Shown here: positions 1 to 9,097 of the stretch, in pieces
How the letters are laid out: each line of letters begins with the position of its first letter
How positions within the stretch are numbered: position 1 is the stretch's first letter
DNA from: Pontibacter beigongshangensis
GTDB lineage: Bacteria > Bacteroidota > Bacteroidia > Cytophagales > Hymenobacteraceae
Length of the DNA: 64,000 bases
Direction of reading: 5' to 3'
NCBI RefSeq assembly: GCF_014332515.1
Contig: NZ_VFSD01000005.1
Span: 124,001-188,000, forward strand
Made by a program: the position numbers and the translations under genes
Notes under the pieces: generated by a model
The model's input: the letters and a program-made list of their open reading frames with translations, nothing else
What the model was told of the DNA's origin: nothing
Databases searched by the model: none

Positions 1-247
1 CTTCGTTTATAAATCCGTACAGGCTTTCGCGGTCTGAGATATCGACTACATAGCCGCTAAACTTACGGCCAAGGGCCAGTACCGCTTTTTCTGTATCGCC
101 GCCGAGTATGGCCTCTGCATTAGAAGCTCCCACTACATCGGCGCCGGCTTCTGCTAAGGCAATGGCCATTGCCTGGCCAAGCCCTGTGTCGCTACCGGTT
201 ACAAGGGCTGTCTTGCCGGCAAGCTCAAAATGATTTAGAATGTTCAT
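1..247 (-). CDS. kduD: KduD-like SDR oxidoreductase, 5' end only
   Basis: The reverse strand from ATG at 247 encodes 82 residues before the window ends, so the 3' part of the gene is missing. The N-terminus has the Rossmann NAD-binding motif of short-chain dehydrogenases (TGSDTGLGQ, about residues 17-25), followed by a beta strand ending AGADVVGAS. The stretch F-L-GKTALVTG-DTGLGQ-MA-LAEAG resembles 2-dehydro-3-deoxy-D-gluconate 5-dehydrogenase (KduD), which acts in pectin/uronate breakdown in the cytoplasm. The catalytic Ser-Tyr-Lys residues lie outside the window, so the exact substrate is inferred. Other sugar or acyl SDRs are possible. The upstream side (248 onward) is a long gap, so this looks like the first gene of its transcript. 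Confidence 0.7.
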   Translation of the reverse strand, partial: MNILNHFELAGKTALVTGSDTGLGQAMAIALAEAGADVVGASNAEAILGGDTEKAVLALGRKFSGYVVDISDRESLYGFINE

Positions 248-1191
248 TTTATGATTATTTATAAATGGTTTTATTTTTTTTCAGCGTGTAGGTAGTGGCA
301 AAACTTACCAGAACCCAACATCTGATTTGTACTAATTGTTATAAATCTTGCATCTTGTGCCCTGTAGCAAATGGCAGTACAAATCCGGTTTCCGGGATGG
401 CAAGTCGCCGTCTATAATAACTTCCAGGCTTTGCCGAGACATTACCGCCTGTTGGCACAGAAGCATGCATTTGCCCCTTCTATGCACAATTGTTTCCTGG
501 CAGGTGGCATGCGCATGGCCCTGAAAAAGCAGAAATACAGAAGGTGTGTTTGCAGATATTGTTCAATTACAGCAGGAATTTTGGGAGACACAGCCAGCAT
601 ACTGAAAAGAAGACATCTTATCATAGAAAATTTCCCGTAATAACCTACCGGGTGAAGGTCCTCTTTCTGTAACCTATAATCAATGATAAGGATCATTTTT
701 CCTGAAGCCGGCGCTTCCTGTGCACTTTTTTCAACAATCTGCCGGTAATATCGGATACAACTGAGAAAATGGCCTCCCCGGTTACTATCAGGCCATAATA
801 GAGCAGGCTATCAAACCTGAAAGATAATTTCGGTTTAGCATCGCCTCAACTTATCGTAATTAGAAATATCAGCGCCTCAGTCAACAGGCAGCAAGAATTA
901 AGTGGTACATTCCAGATACTTTTAGGGATGCAGGACTTATTAATTCATGTGTTAAAATGGGAAAAGCTAAGCCCTAAGTGCCAGCATTTTTATAATTGCC
1001 TCTGGAGCCTCCTCAGAATTTCAGAATATTTTCAATATTTGTATATAATATTACAATAATCCATTATATTAGAGGGCGTTTAGCCCATTTTGGGAAGCCG
1101 CCAGAAAAGGCGATAGTCGCCAGTAAATTTTAAAAATATACCCACGGCCTGAACAAACTCCATGCAAAGCTTATTTTAGGCAGAAATACCC
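248..1191. other. Intergenic gap of about 940 bp, no supported gene
   Basis: Short open frames occur at 371-640 and on the opposite strand, but they have mixed, non-protein-like composition and no recognisable domain. The last 200 bases are AT-rich. A small perfect hairpin (GGCGA-TAG-TCGCC) lies at about 1107-1120, upstream of the J-domain gene. I see no copy of the interspersed element found elsewhere in the window, and no tRNA. Confidence 0.5.
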
Positions 1192-3324
1192 ATGACGAAG
1201 AACTACTACTTATTACTAGGCATTGAAGAATCAGCCTCTCAGGTAGAGATAAAGGAAGCCTACCGGAAATTGTCTAAAAAGATTCACCCTGACCTGAACC
1301 ATGGCGAGCGCTTTTTTGAAAACTACTTTAAAGAAGTGCAGGAGGCATACGCCACCCTATCGAACACGGAGAAAAAGCGCACATACGATACCAGGCGGTT
1401 CAGCCCGTCGGAGTTTAGCAGCAATGCAGGCGCCAAGCAGCTTCAGTTTCAGGTAACGAGGCTGGAGCTCAAGATAAACGAGCAAAACAAGCTGATCTCA
1501 ACAATACAGGAGGAAAAAAAGGCGCTTGGCCAGGAACTGGAGTATTTTATAAAAACGCTCTTCGAGGTAAAAACCGACAGAAATGAACTAAAGGCAAAAG
1601 TGCAGGAGCTCGAGCAGCAAGCGGCCACTCTTACCCAAGAGGCCAGGAAAAAAACTCCGGAGGCAGCACCGGAGGCAGTGCCGCAACAGCAGCTACAGGC
1701 GCTGGAACTGCAGGCAGAAAACGTAAAAAACGGTCTGAAGAGCAGGATCGGGGAACTGGAGCAGGAATCTGAGAACGCAAAGGCTCTTCTTAAAACACAG
1801 ACAGAAGCACTTGCCCTTGAAGCGGCTCAAAAACAAGCGCTCCGGCAACGAATAGATGCCCTGGAACTGGAGGCTAAGGCAATAGGGCAAAAGCTCAGCA
1901 GCAGGCTGGAAACCGCGGAGCTAAAAGCCATGCAAGAAAAGACCAACCTCCTGCAAACTATACAACAACTCGAGCAGCAAGTGAGCCAACGCCAGGCCAG
2001 CCTGCAGCAAAACGAGCAGGAGCTGGAACAGGAAGCTGCCACCAAACGTGAACTCCTGCAAAAGATAGAGGCACTGCAGCAGGAGACCGACGCCAGCAAA
2101 GACAGCCTGCTGCTGGAATTGAAGAAGATGCAGGACCAGAACCCCGACGCCTACCAAACCCATGTGCTGCAAGCCCGCATAAACCAACTGGAGACAGAGG
2201 TAAACTCTAAGCAAAACAGCCTGCAGCAAAAAGTAAAAGAGCTGGAGAAGGAAGTAAACCAGAAGCTGGAACTACAGGAAAAAGTGCAGGAACTGGAGCT
2301 AGAGACCGAAATTCTGAAAGGCGACCTGCAAAACAAAACAATTGAACTGGAAACAGCAGCGGTTCAGAAGCAGGCGCTACAGCTAACAATAGAAGGACTG
2401 GAGGCACAGGTGAAACAGCAACTGCAGCTGCAGAACCGGATTCAGGAGCTGGAACTGGAGGCTGATAGCCAGACAAGCATTATCCGGTGCAAAATAGCTG
2501 ACCAAGAAAAAGAAGCGGCTGCCCGGAAGGAGCTTCAGAAAAAGGTAAGGGAGCTGGAGCTGGATGTAAAGGCCAGGGCCATTGCCCACGATGGCAAAGT
2601 GCAGGAACTGGCGCTGGAAAAGAAAAAGCAACACGACCTCCGGAAGAAAATACAGGTACTGGAGCTGGAGGCAGAGCAGAAACAGGCGCTACAGAAAAAA
2701 GTGCAGGAACTAACCCAGGAAAACGGCGCGAAACAAACGGCTATTCAGCACAAAACACGCGACCTGGAACGCGAGACAAAGCTGAAACTTGACCTCCTGC
2801 AAAAAGTAAAGGAGCTGGAAACCACACATCATAATCAGCAGCTAAAGGCGCAGGAATTGCTGAAAGAAGTCGAAAACACCAAACAGAAATACAGGGGCCT
2901 GGCCAAAGTGCAGCCATTTATAGTGGAGCAGATGGATTTCTTTAACTCTAATAAACCAGACGAATACGGCGACACGTTTTATAAGCAGGATATAAAATAC
3001 ATTTTCAGCCGGCTGAAAGTGACCATGCTGGCAGAAACATCCGGAAAGCTCCCTGTGCTGGTAAAATACAGGAAGCCAAACGGAGAGCTTTACTTTAACC
3101 CCAAATCGTCGCCGAGCGGCTACTCTTTTGCCGCCACCATAGAGTACTCGCCTCAGGAACAGTACATTTACCTGGCTGGCTGGGGCAGCGACCACGAGAG
3201 CACCTTTGTAGCAGGAGACCACCAGGTAGAGATCTGCACCGAGCAGGGGCGGCAGCTGGGCAGGGCCAACTTCCATGTAAAGGAAAAGCTGCTGAACATG
3301 TCGAAGATCAAAAGCTTTTTCTAG
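1192..3324 (+). CDS. J-domain protein with long repetitive coiled coil and C-terminal beta domain
   Basis: Residues 1-68 form a J domain with the HPD tripeptide at 32-34, which in this family stimulates Hsp70 (DnaK) ATPase activity. Residues from about 75 to 570 are an almost uninterrupted coiled coil rich in Leu, Glu, Gln and Lys. Much of it is built from a unit of about 35 residues (five heptads) beginning L-Q-x-K-V-x-E-L-E-L-E; some units are separated by a 17-residue half unit. The last 137 residues (from about 574) are a different, non-coiled region rich in aromatic and beta-strand-like segments (SPSGYSF, GWGSD). My recollection is that similar C-terminal domains occur in other Bacteroidetes proteins, but I cannot verify that here. 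No signal peptide or membrane segment is visible, so it is probably cytoplasmic. The function is unknown; a scaffold that recruits Hsp70 is an inference. Confidence 0.85.
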   Translation: MTKNYYLLLGIEESASQVEIKEAYRKLSKKIHPDLNHGERFFENYFKEVQEAYATLSNTEKKRTYDTRRFSPSEFSSNAGAKQLQFQVTRLELKINEQNKLISTIQEEKKALGQELEYFIKTLFEVKTDRNELKAKVQELEQQAATLTQEARKKTPEAAPEAVPQQQLQALELQAENVKNGLKSRIGELEQESENAKALLKTQTEALALEAAQKQALRQRIDALELEAKAIGQKLSSRLETAELKAMQEKTNLLQTIQQLEQQVSQRQASLQQNEQELEQEAATKRELLQKIEALQQETDASKDSLLLELKKMQDQNPDAYQTHVLQARINQLETEVNSKQNSLQQKVKELEKEVNQKLELQEKVQELELETEILKGDLQNKTIELETAAVQKQALQLTIEGLEAQVKQQLQLQNRIQELELEADSQTSIIRCKIADQEKEAAARKELQKKVRELELDVKARAIAHDGKVQELALEKKKQHDLRKKIQVLELEAEQKQALQKKVQELTQENGAKQTAIQHKTRDLERETKLKLDLLQKVKELETTHHNQQLKAQELLKEVENTKQKYRGLAKVQPFIVEQMDFFNSNKPDEYGDTFYKQDIKYIFSRLKVTMLAETSGKLPVLVKYRKPNGELYFNPKSSPSGYSFAATIEYSPQEQYIYLAGWGSDHESTFVAGDHQVEICTEQGRQLGRANFHVKEKLLNMSKIKSFF

Positions 3325-3358
3325 GGCGGGCAAACCCACACCAACATGTTTATACAGC

Positions 3359-4258
3359 TTACGCTGGAGTAACAGCTGGTACCGCAGTGGTGTAAGGCTC
3401 GCTTAGCAGTTCGCCCACGTGCTTGCGGATGTTCTGGCAAATCTGGTCGAGGGGCAGGTCGTTGGCATCGGTGCCGAAAGGGTTCTCAATTTCTTCGGCT
3501 ATCAGCTCCAGGCTCGCCAGTGCATACAGGATCAGCACCACCACCGGAACCACGAAATAGCCCATACTGAACACCCAGCCAAAGGGCAGGGTCATCACAA
3601 AAAAGAAAATGAACTTTTTGATGAACACGCTGTAGGTGAAGGGTATGGGTGTGTTCTTAATGCGCTCGCAGGCACCGCAATGGTTCGTAAGGGCCCTTAC
3701 TTCTGCATCGAGCGCCAGCAGTTGCGTAGCCGACAGCTTGCCCTGCATGTGCAGCCGGGTTATTTTCTGATACATGCTGGCGGCGATCTGGTTGGGCAGG
3801 TGCCGTTCTTTTTTGAGGTCCAGCACCGGGTCAATCTCATGGAAATCCTCGTTTTCGCGGAGCAGGCTTTTTAAGGCAAACGCATAGCCCGGAATTGTTC
3901 TCCTGAAGAACACCCTGTCGTCCTCTTCCTCCAGGCAAGCCTGAAGCATAATGGCCAGGTTGCGGCTGGAATTTGTAAGGCCGCCCCAGATTCTGCGCCC
4001 TTCCCACCAGCGGTCGTAAGCGGTGTTGGTGCGGAACACCAACAGGAGCGAAATCACGAAACCCAGCACCCCGTGCATCAGCCCCACATTCCGGATATGG
4101 TTTGTTTCTGTCAGATTTAGATGGTTCAGCTCAAAGTAAGCAATCAGGCAGGAGTAAAGGCTCACCAGGATCATCAGCGGGAAGAGCTTCCGGAAGGTGT
4201 CGGCCTTAGGAAACCGGACCAGGAAGAAGAACCAATCCTTCGGGTTATAATTTATCAT
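3359..4258 (-). CDS. Bestrophin-like family membrane channel
   Basis: This 299-residue protein starts MINYNPKDWFFFLVRFPKADTF. It has the bestrophin/UPF0187 pattern: two N-terminal hydrophobic helices, then FRTNTAYDRWWEGRRIWGGL (about residues 96-115), which is the family's conserved signature, and two later hydrophobic helices around IFFFVMTLPFGWVFSMGYFVVPVVVLILYALASLE. The C-terminal region contains the usual ENPFGTDANDLPLD motif. Bacterial bestrophins form pentameric ion channels in the inner membrane; ion selectivity cannot be read from sequence. It is transcribed away from typA and stands alone. A possible -7 element (TAGCTTTG, reverse strand) lies at 4292-4299, just upstream of the ATG. 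Confidence 0.9.
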   Translation of the reverse strand: MINYNPKDWFFFLVRFPKADTFRKLFPLMILVSLYSCLIAYFELNHLNLTETNHIRNVGLMHGVLGFVISLLLVFRTNTAYDRWWEGRRIWGGLTNSSRNLAIMLQACLEEEDDRVFFRRTIPGYAFALKSLLRENEDFHEIDPVLDLKKERHLPNQIAASMYQKITRLHMQGKLSATQLLALDAEVRALTNHCGACERIKNTPIPFTYSVFIKKFIFFFVMTLPFGWVFSMGYFVVPVVVLILYALASLELIAEEIENPFGTDANDLPLDQICQNIRKHVGELLSEPYTTAVPAVTPA

Positions 4259-4291
4259 GTCGGGTTACGAAAAGGAGCATCAGGCAGGGCG

Positions 4292-4299
4292 CAAAGCTA
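4292..4299 (-). promoter_or_regulatory. Possible -7 element for the bestrophin gene
   Basis: On the reverse strand this reads TAGCTTTG, matching the Bacteroidetes TAnnTTTG consensus, about 34 bases upstream of the ATG. No well-spaced -33 TTTG is visible, so support is partial. Confidence 0.35.
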
Positions 4300-4342
4300 C
4301 TGATAAGGCAGATATATTAAAACAACAAAATTCTCCGTCGGC

Positions 4343-4387
4343 AGCGGCATCAGAAAGCTCCGGAGGGCCTTTTTCATTCAAATAATT
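4343..4387 (-). repeat. Interspersed CCGGAG element, copy 1 (left half of inverted pair)
   Basis: Read on the reverse strand, it has the AT arm (AATTATTTGAAT), then GAAAAAGG, then CCCTCCGGAG, then an arm ending GATGCCGCT. It matches copy 2 (4533-4577) at 42 of 45 positions in inverted orientation, with 145 bases between them. The AT arms face inward and the GC cores face outward. Confidence 0.85.
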
Positions 4388-4532
4388 GCTCCTTGAGGTA
4401 GGCCAGTGCTTCGCTGATTTTAAAACCAACTCCTGAAGCAGAACCTAAAAGCACTTTAACCAGCAAGTTCACGGAGTTCTTCTGAGTAAGCACTGGCAGG
4501 TTTGGGGGAGAAGGATAAAATGCGTGTATCCG

Positions 4533-4577
4533 AATTATTCTAATCAAAAAGGCCCTCCGGAGCTTTCTGATGCCGCT
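4533..4577 (+). repeat. Interspersed CCGGAG element, copy 2 (right half of inverted pair)
   Basis: AATTATTCTAAT arm, CAAAAAGG, CCCTCCGGAG core, then CTTTCTGATGCCGCT. Together with copy 1 it forms a long inverted repeat between the divergent bestrophin and typA genes. Confidence 0.85.
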
Positions 4578-4795
4578 TGCAGGCGATAGCATACACAGGG
4601 GCTTTTTCGTTCTAGCCGGTGCTAAAAACAGAAAATCCTGTTCTTTTTGCAGCATTGCAGCAGTTGGAATGAACAAACTCTGCTACGGCTATGTTAACCA
4701 CCTGAGAAAACCCCATTCAGCTGTAAAATAAGCACTTAAAAATTTAATAATCAGTTTATTTCAGGCTGCCTACTAAAAATATGATCCCTTTTCCG

Positions 4796-4803
4796 TAGCT
4801 TTG
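4796..4803 (+). promoter_or_regulatory. Possible -7 element for typA
   Basis: TAGCTTTG matches TAnnTTTG and ends 20 bases before the typA ATG. No clear TTTG lies 19-20 bases upstream of it, so it is only a partial promoter match. Confidence 0.4.
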
Positions 4804-4823
4804 CGCCTCGAAAACCCTATTCA

Positions 4824-6629
4824 ATGCAAAATATTCGAAATATCGCGATTATCGCACACGTTGACCACGGCAAGACCACGACCGTAGATAAGATCATCCA
4901 CGCCTCAAAGCTTTTCGCTGAGCACCAGCACTTTGACGACCTGATTCTGGACAACAACGACCTGGAGCGTGAGCGAGGCATTACGATCGTTTCCAAAAAC
5001 GTGTCGGTTCGCTACAAAGACGTTAAAATCAACATTATTGACACGCCTGGTCACGCCGACTTCGGTGGTGAGGTAGAGCGTGTACTTAAAATGGCCGACG
5101 GCGTGCTGCTGCTGGTCGACGCTTTTGAAGGCGCCATGCCCCAGACACGCTTCGTGCTGAGCAAAGCCATACAGCTTGGCCTGAAGCCGATTGTGGTAGT
5201 AAACAAAGTAGACAAAGAGAACTGCCGCCCCGACGAGGTGCACGAGCAGGTGTTCGACCTGATGTTTAACCTGGATGCCTCCGAAGACCAACTGGACTTC
5301 GTAACGCTCTACGGTTCTTCCAAGAATGGCTGGATGAGCCGCGACTGGAAAGAGAGAACAGAGGATATCACGCCACTTCTGGATGCCATCATCGAAGAGA
5401 TTCCACCGGCGCCTTACCGCGAAGGCTCCCCGCAAATGCAGATCACGTCGCTCGACTACTCCTCTTTTGTGGGTCGTATCGCCATTGGCCGCGTGCACCG
5501 AGGCACCCTGAAAGAAGGCATGCCCATCAGCCTGTGCAAGGCCGACGGCACGATTAAGAAAGGCCGCATAAAAGAACTGCAGGTGTTTGAAGGACTGGGC
5601 AGGAAATCTGTGCAGGAAGTATCGGCCGGCGAAATCTGCGCTATTACGGGCATCGAAGGCTTTGACATTGGCGACACCATTGCCGATGCTGAAAATCCGG
5701 AGCAGCTCCAGCGTATCTCTATCGATGAGCCAACCATGAACATGCTGTTTACGATCAACAACTCTCCTTTCTTCGGCAAAGAGGGCAAATTCGTAACATC
5801 GCGCCACCTGCGCGACCGCCTGTTCAAAGAAACGGAGAAGAACCTGGCCCTGCGTGTGCAGGAAACCGACCGCGAAGACTCGTTCCTGGTGTTCGGCCGT
5901 GGCATTCTGCACTTGTCCGTACTAATCGAAACCATGCGCCGCGAAGGCTATGAGCTACAGGTTGGTCAGCCACAGGTAATCTTCAAAGAAATAGACGGCG
6001 TGCGCCACGAGCCTATCGAGCTTTTGGTAGTAGATGTGCCGGAAGAAACAGCCGGCAAGGTAATCGAGCTGGTATCGATGCGCAAAGGCGAACTGGCCAT
6101 TATGGAGCCGAAAGGCGACCTGCAGCACCTGGAGTTCACCATCCCGGCGCGTGGCCTGATCGGCCTGCGTAACAACGTACTCACCGCTACGGCTGGCGAG
6201 GCGATCATGAACCACCGCTTCCAGAGCTACGAGCCCTACAAAGGACCGATCCCGGGCCGCAACAACGGTTCTATCATTTCTATGGAGACAGGCCCCGGCA
6301 CAGCCTACTCTATCGACAAGCTGCAGGACCGCGGCACTTTCTTCGTCGATCCGGGCGTAGATGTATACATGGGCCAGGTAATCGGAGAGCACAGCCGCCA
6401 GAACGACATCACGGTGAACATCCAGAAAGGCAAGAAGCTGACCAACATGCGTGCCTCCGGATCAGACGACAACGTGAAGATCGCTCCTGCCAAAAACTTC
6501 TCGCTGGAAGAAGCCATGGAATACATCCAGAAAGATGAATTGCTGGAAGTAACGCCGAAAAGCATCCGCATGCGTAAAATTTACCTCGATGAGAACGAGC
6601 GTAACCGCATGTCGAAATCAGATTCGTAA
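4824..6629 (+). CDS. typA: Ribosome-associated translational GTPase TypA/BipA
   Basis: The 601-residue protein is close to the family's usual length of about 605. The GTPase domain is intact: P-loop AHVDHGKT at 11-18, RGITI switch at 51-55, DTPGH at 73-77 and NKVD at 127-130. The EF-G-like domains follow, with the typical C-terminal region (ARGLIGLRNN, GEAIMNHRFQSYEPYKG, GPIPGRNNGS). TypA/BipA binds the ribosome and helps 50S assembly and stress or low-temperature growth. The gene stands alone between an element pair upstream and a strong terminator at 6651-6691. The first ATG agrees with the usual MQNIRNIAIIAHVDHGKT start. Confidence 0.98.
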   Translation: MQNIRNIAIIAHVDHGKTTTVDKIIHASKLFAEHQHFDDLILDNNDLERERGITIVSKNVSVRYKDVKINIIDTPGHADFGGEVERVLKMADGVLLLVDAFEGAMPQTRFVLSKAIQLGLKPIVVVNKVDKENCRPDEVHEQVFDLMFNLDASEDQLDFVTLYGSSKNGWMSRDWKERTEDITPLLDAIIEEIPPAPYREGSPQMQITSLDYSSFVGRIAIGRVHRGTLKEGMPISLCKADGTIKKGRIKELQVFEGLGRKSVQEVSAGEICAITGIEGFDIGDTIADAENPEQLQRISIDEPTMNMLFTINNSPFFGKEGKFVTSRHLRDRLFKETEKNLALRVQETDREDSFLVFGRGILHLSVLIETMRREGYELQVGQPQVIFKEIDGVRHEPIELLVVDVPEETAGKVIELVSMRKGELAIMEPKGDLQHLEFTIPARGLIGLRNNVLTATAGEAIMNHRFQSYEPYKGPIPGRNNGSIISMETGPGTAYSIDKLQDRGTFFVDPGVDVYMGQVIGEHSRQNDITVNIQKGKKLTNMRASGSDDNVKIAPAKNFSLEEAMEYIQKDELLEVTPKSIRMRKIYLDENERNRMSKSDS

Positions 6630-6650
6630 GAACTTAAAAACTTACTTTCC

Positions 6651-6691
6651 AATCCCCCCAGGCAACTTTGTTGGCTGGGGGGATTTTTTTT
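6651..6691 (+). terminator. Intrinsic terminator after typA
   Basis: AATCCCCCCAG and CTGGGGGGATT form an 11-bp stem around a short loop, followed by eight T. It starts 21 bases after the typA stop. Confidence 0.93.
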
Positions 6692-7378
6692 CTACTGGAG
6701 AAGCAGCCTTGAAACAGGAATAACATTCGGCATATTCAATTGTCAGGCATTGCTCTTAATCCGAGAGTAAGTGGGCTTATGTAAAACATGTCGCATACAG
6801 GATCAGCAGCAGTGCAAAATGGTCCTGAGGGGCCTTTTTATTGAAATAATTTCATCAAACCGACACACCAGGTACCAGGCAGTACTGGCAACACCTACCA
6901 ATCTGATGTAGTGGCTGGCATGGCTGCAGCACAGACTAACGTTAATCCGCTTACAGACCGGAGCCTCTGCCGCAAACCCGCTCCGCCTATACAATTTCAC
7001 AAAAAGCTCTTAACTTCAGGCTCATTTAGCAACGACTCGTGCGGCGGTGGTCAGTGCAGCCATGCAACTCCTTATAAAATACCGCTGAAGCCGCGGAAAT
7101 TTGGAAAGTATTTCAGGGTTAGAGATTGTAGAACTAAAACAATCAACCAACTTGTTATCAATAAGTTAAAGATGTTTCGAAAGGCTTTAGAAATAGTGGC
7201 AAATAAAAAAAAAGATTTCACTTGCAGGAGTAAATAGCTGAAATTGTAAGCAGATTTAACTGGCATCCATGACTTTAGGTTAGAAGAAGGAATGTCACTC
7301 AAATAAAGAATAAAGGCAGGATTCTGATCATTAAGATTGGCGCTGCAGCAAATAACCTTGTTAAAAATAAATACAACA
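6692..7378. other. Gap before ilvD holding one interspersed element
   Basis: About 690 bases separate the typA terminator from ilvD. It contains element copy 3 at 6805-6852. The open frame at 6911-7237 has no recognisable features and is probably not a gene. The ilvD promoter must lie here, but I cannot identify a TAnnTTTG match near the start, and I see no leader peptide or attenuator. Confidence 0.5.
6805..6852 (-). repeat. Interspersed CCGGAG element, copy 3
   Basis: Plus strand reads AGCAGCAG, then GGTCCTGAGGGGCC (core variant able to pair GGTCC/GGCC), TTTTTATTGAAATAATT. It lies 3' of typA, beyond its terminator. Confidence 0.8.
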
Positions 7379-9097
7379 ATGGCATTAAACAAATTTAGCC
7401 GCATTTATACGCAAGACGACAGCCTGCCTGCCTCACAGGCCATGCTGATCGGCTCTGGATTATCGGAACAGGATCTGCGCAAGCCGTTTGTGGGCATTTG
7501 CTCTACCGGCTTTGAAGGCAACACCTGCAACATGCACCTCAACGACCTGGCAGACGATGTGAAACTGGGCGTCTCGGGACTTGACCTGGTGGGGCTACGT
7601 TTTAATACCATTGGCGTAAGCGACGGCATTACCAACGGCACGGCTGGCATGCGCTATTCGCTCGTGTCGCGCGAGATTATTGCCGACTCTATTGAGGCGA
7701 TGGCTGGTGCACACAACTACGATGCGCTGGCCTGTGTGGTAGGCTGCGACAAAAACATGCCCGGCTCCCTTATTGCCATGGCCCGCCTGAACCGCCCCAG
7801 CATGATGGTGTATGGCGGCACGATTAAAGGTGGTTTGTTTAAAGGAAATAAACTGAATATTGTATCATGCTTCGAGGCATTCGGCAAAAAGCTGAACGGC
7901 GAGATCTCGGATGAGGATTATAAAGGAATTATCCGAAATGCCTGCCCTGGCCCCGGTGCCTGTGGCGGTATGTACACAGCCAACACCATGGCTTCTGCAG
8001 CGGAGGCGCTCGGCATGTCGCTTCCGTACTCTTCCTCTCTGCCGGCCGTAAGCCAGGAGAAGCGCGACGAGTGTCTGAACACAGGCACTTACCTGAAACT
8101 CCTGCTCGAAAAAGATATTAAGCCAAGAGATATCCTGGTAAGAGAAGCCTTCGAAAATGCCATGGTCCTGATCACCGTGCTGGGCGGCTCTACCAACGCG
8201 GTTATCCACCTGATCGCCATTGCCCATGCGGCTGGCGTGAAACTGACGCTGGAAGATTTCCAGGCCGTGAGTGACCGTACGCCGCTGCTGGGTGACCTGA
8301 AGCCAAGTGGCAAGTACCTGATGGAAGACCTTTTTACCGTTGGTGGTGTGCCGGCTGTTATGAAAACCTTGTTAAATGAAGGCTTGATTAACGGGGACCT
8401 GCTGACCGTAACAGGTAAGACCATAGCCGAGAACCTGGCCGATGTGAAGCCGCTTGGCGAGGAGCAGGACCTGCTCCGCCCCATGTCTGACCCAATTAAA
8501 GCCGATGGCCATATTCAGATCCTGTACGGCAACCTCGCTACCAAAGGCGGCGTGGCCAAAATATCCGGTAAAGAAGGAGAGCGGTTCGAAGGGCCTGCCA
8601 TTGTTTTCAACTCAGAAGAAGAATTGAACGAAGGTATTACGCAAGGCAAGATAAAAGCAGGTCATGTGGTCGTCATCCGGTATGTAGGCCCCAAAGGAGG
8701 ACCCGGCATGCCAGAAATGCTGAAGCCAACCTCTGCTATTATGGGAGCCGGCCTGGGCGATAAAGTAGCGCTTATTACAGACGGCCGTTTCTCAGGCGGT
8801 ACGCACGGCTTTGTGATTGGCCACGTAACCCCGGAAGCCTACGACGGTGGCAACATAGCCCTGGTAGAAGACGGCGACTGGATTGTGTTGGATGCCACTA
8901 CTAACTCTATACACGTGCAGGTAGATGATGCGCTGCTGAGCCTGCGCCGCGACAAATGGAGCAGACCCGCGCCAAACGTGACGCAGGGTGTGCTGCTCAA
9001 GTACCGCAGAACAGTAAGCGACGCAAGTAACGGATGTATTACAGATTTAGAAGATGCTTATGTTAACGAACGAGAAACAAGCTCCGGAATTGCTTAA
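7379..9097 (+). CDS. ilvD: Dihydroxy-acid dehydratase
   Basis: IlvD dehydrates 2,3-dihydroxy-isovalerate and -methylvalerate to the 2-oxo acids, a step shared by valine and isoleucine synthesis. From the ATG at 7379 ([12 protein letters not shown]) it is 572 residues, the usual size. I prefer this start to one 14 codons upstream because homologues begin near here. Likely Fe-S cysteines are in TCNMHLND (C50), GCDKNMPG (C123) and [10 protein letters not shown] (C195). The C-terminal [11 protein letters not shown] and [20 protein letters not shown] blocks are typical. It is the first gene of the ilv operon, and its 3' end overlaps ilvB by 44 bases. Confidence 0.97.
   Translation: MALNKFSRIYTQDDSLPASQAMLIGSGLSEQDLRKPFVGICSTGFEGNTCNMHLNDLADDVKLGVSGLDLVGLRFNTIGVSDGITNGTAGMRYSLVSREIIADSIEAMAGAHNYDALACVVGCDKNMPGSLIAMARLNRPSMMVYGGTIKGGLFKGNKLNIVSCFEAFGKKLNGEISDEDYKGIIRNACPGPGACGGMYTANTMASAAEALGMSLPYSSSLPAVSQEKRDECLNTGTYLKLLLEKDIKPRDILVREAFENAMVLITVLGGSTNAVIHLIAIAHAAGVKLTLEDFQAVSDRTPLLGDLKPSGKYLMEDLFTVGGVPAVMKTLLNEGLINGDLLTVTGKTIAENLADVKPLGEEQDLLRPMSDPIKADGHIQILYGNLATKGGVAKISGKEGERFEGPAIVFNSEEELNEGITQGKIKAGHVVVIRYVGPKGGPGMPEMLKPTSAIMGAGLGDKVALITDGRFSGGTHGFVIGHVTPEAYDGGNIALVEDGDWIVLDATTNSIHVQVDDALLSLRRDKWSRPAPNVTQGVLLKYRRTVSDASNGCITDLEDAYVNERETSSGIA

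Noticed and set aside
371..640. 89-codon frame in the first gap
   Set aside because: No domain, no signal, odd composition, and overlapped by other open frames; probably chance.
4374..4676. 100-codon reverse frame
   Set aside because: It runs across both halves of the inverted element pair, so it is a by-product of the repeat.
4905..5912. 335-codon frame antisense to typA
   Set aside because: It is a shadow of typA codon structure; typA itself is a certain gene.
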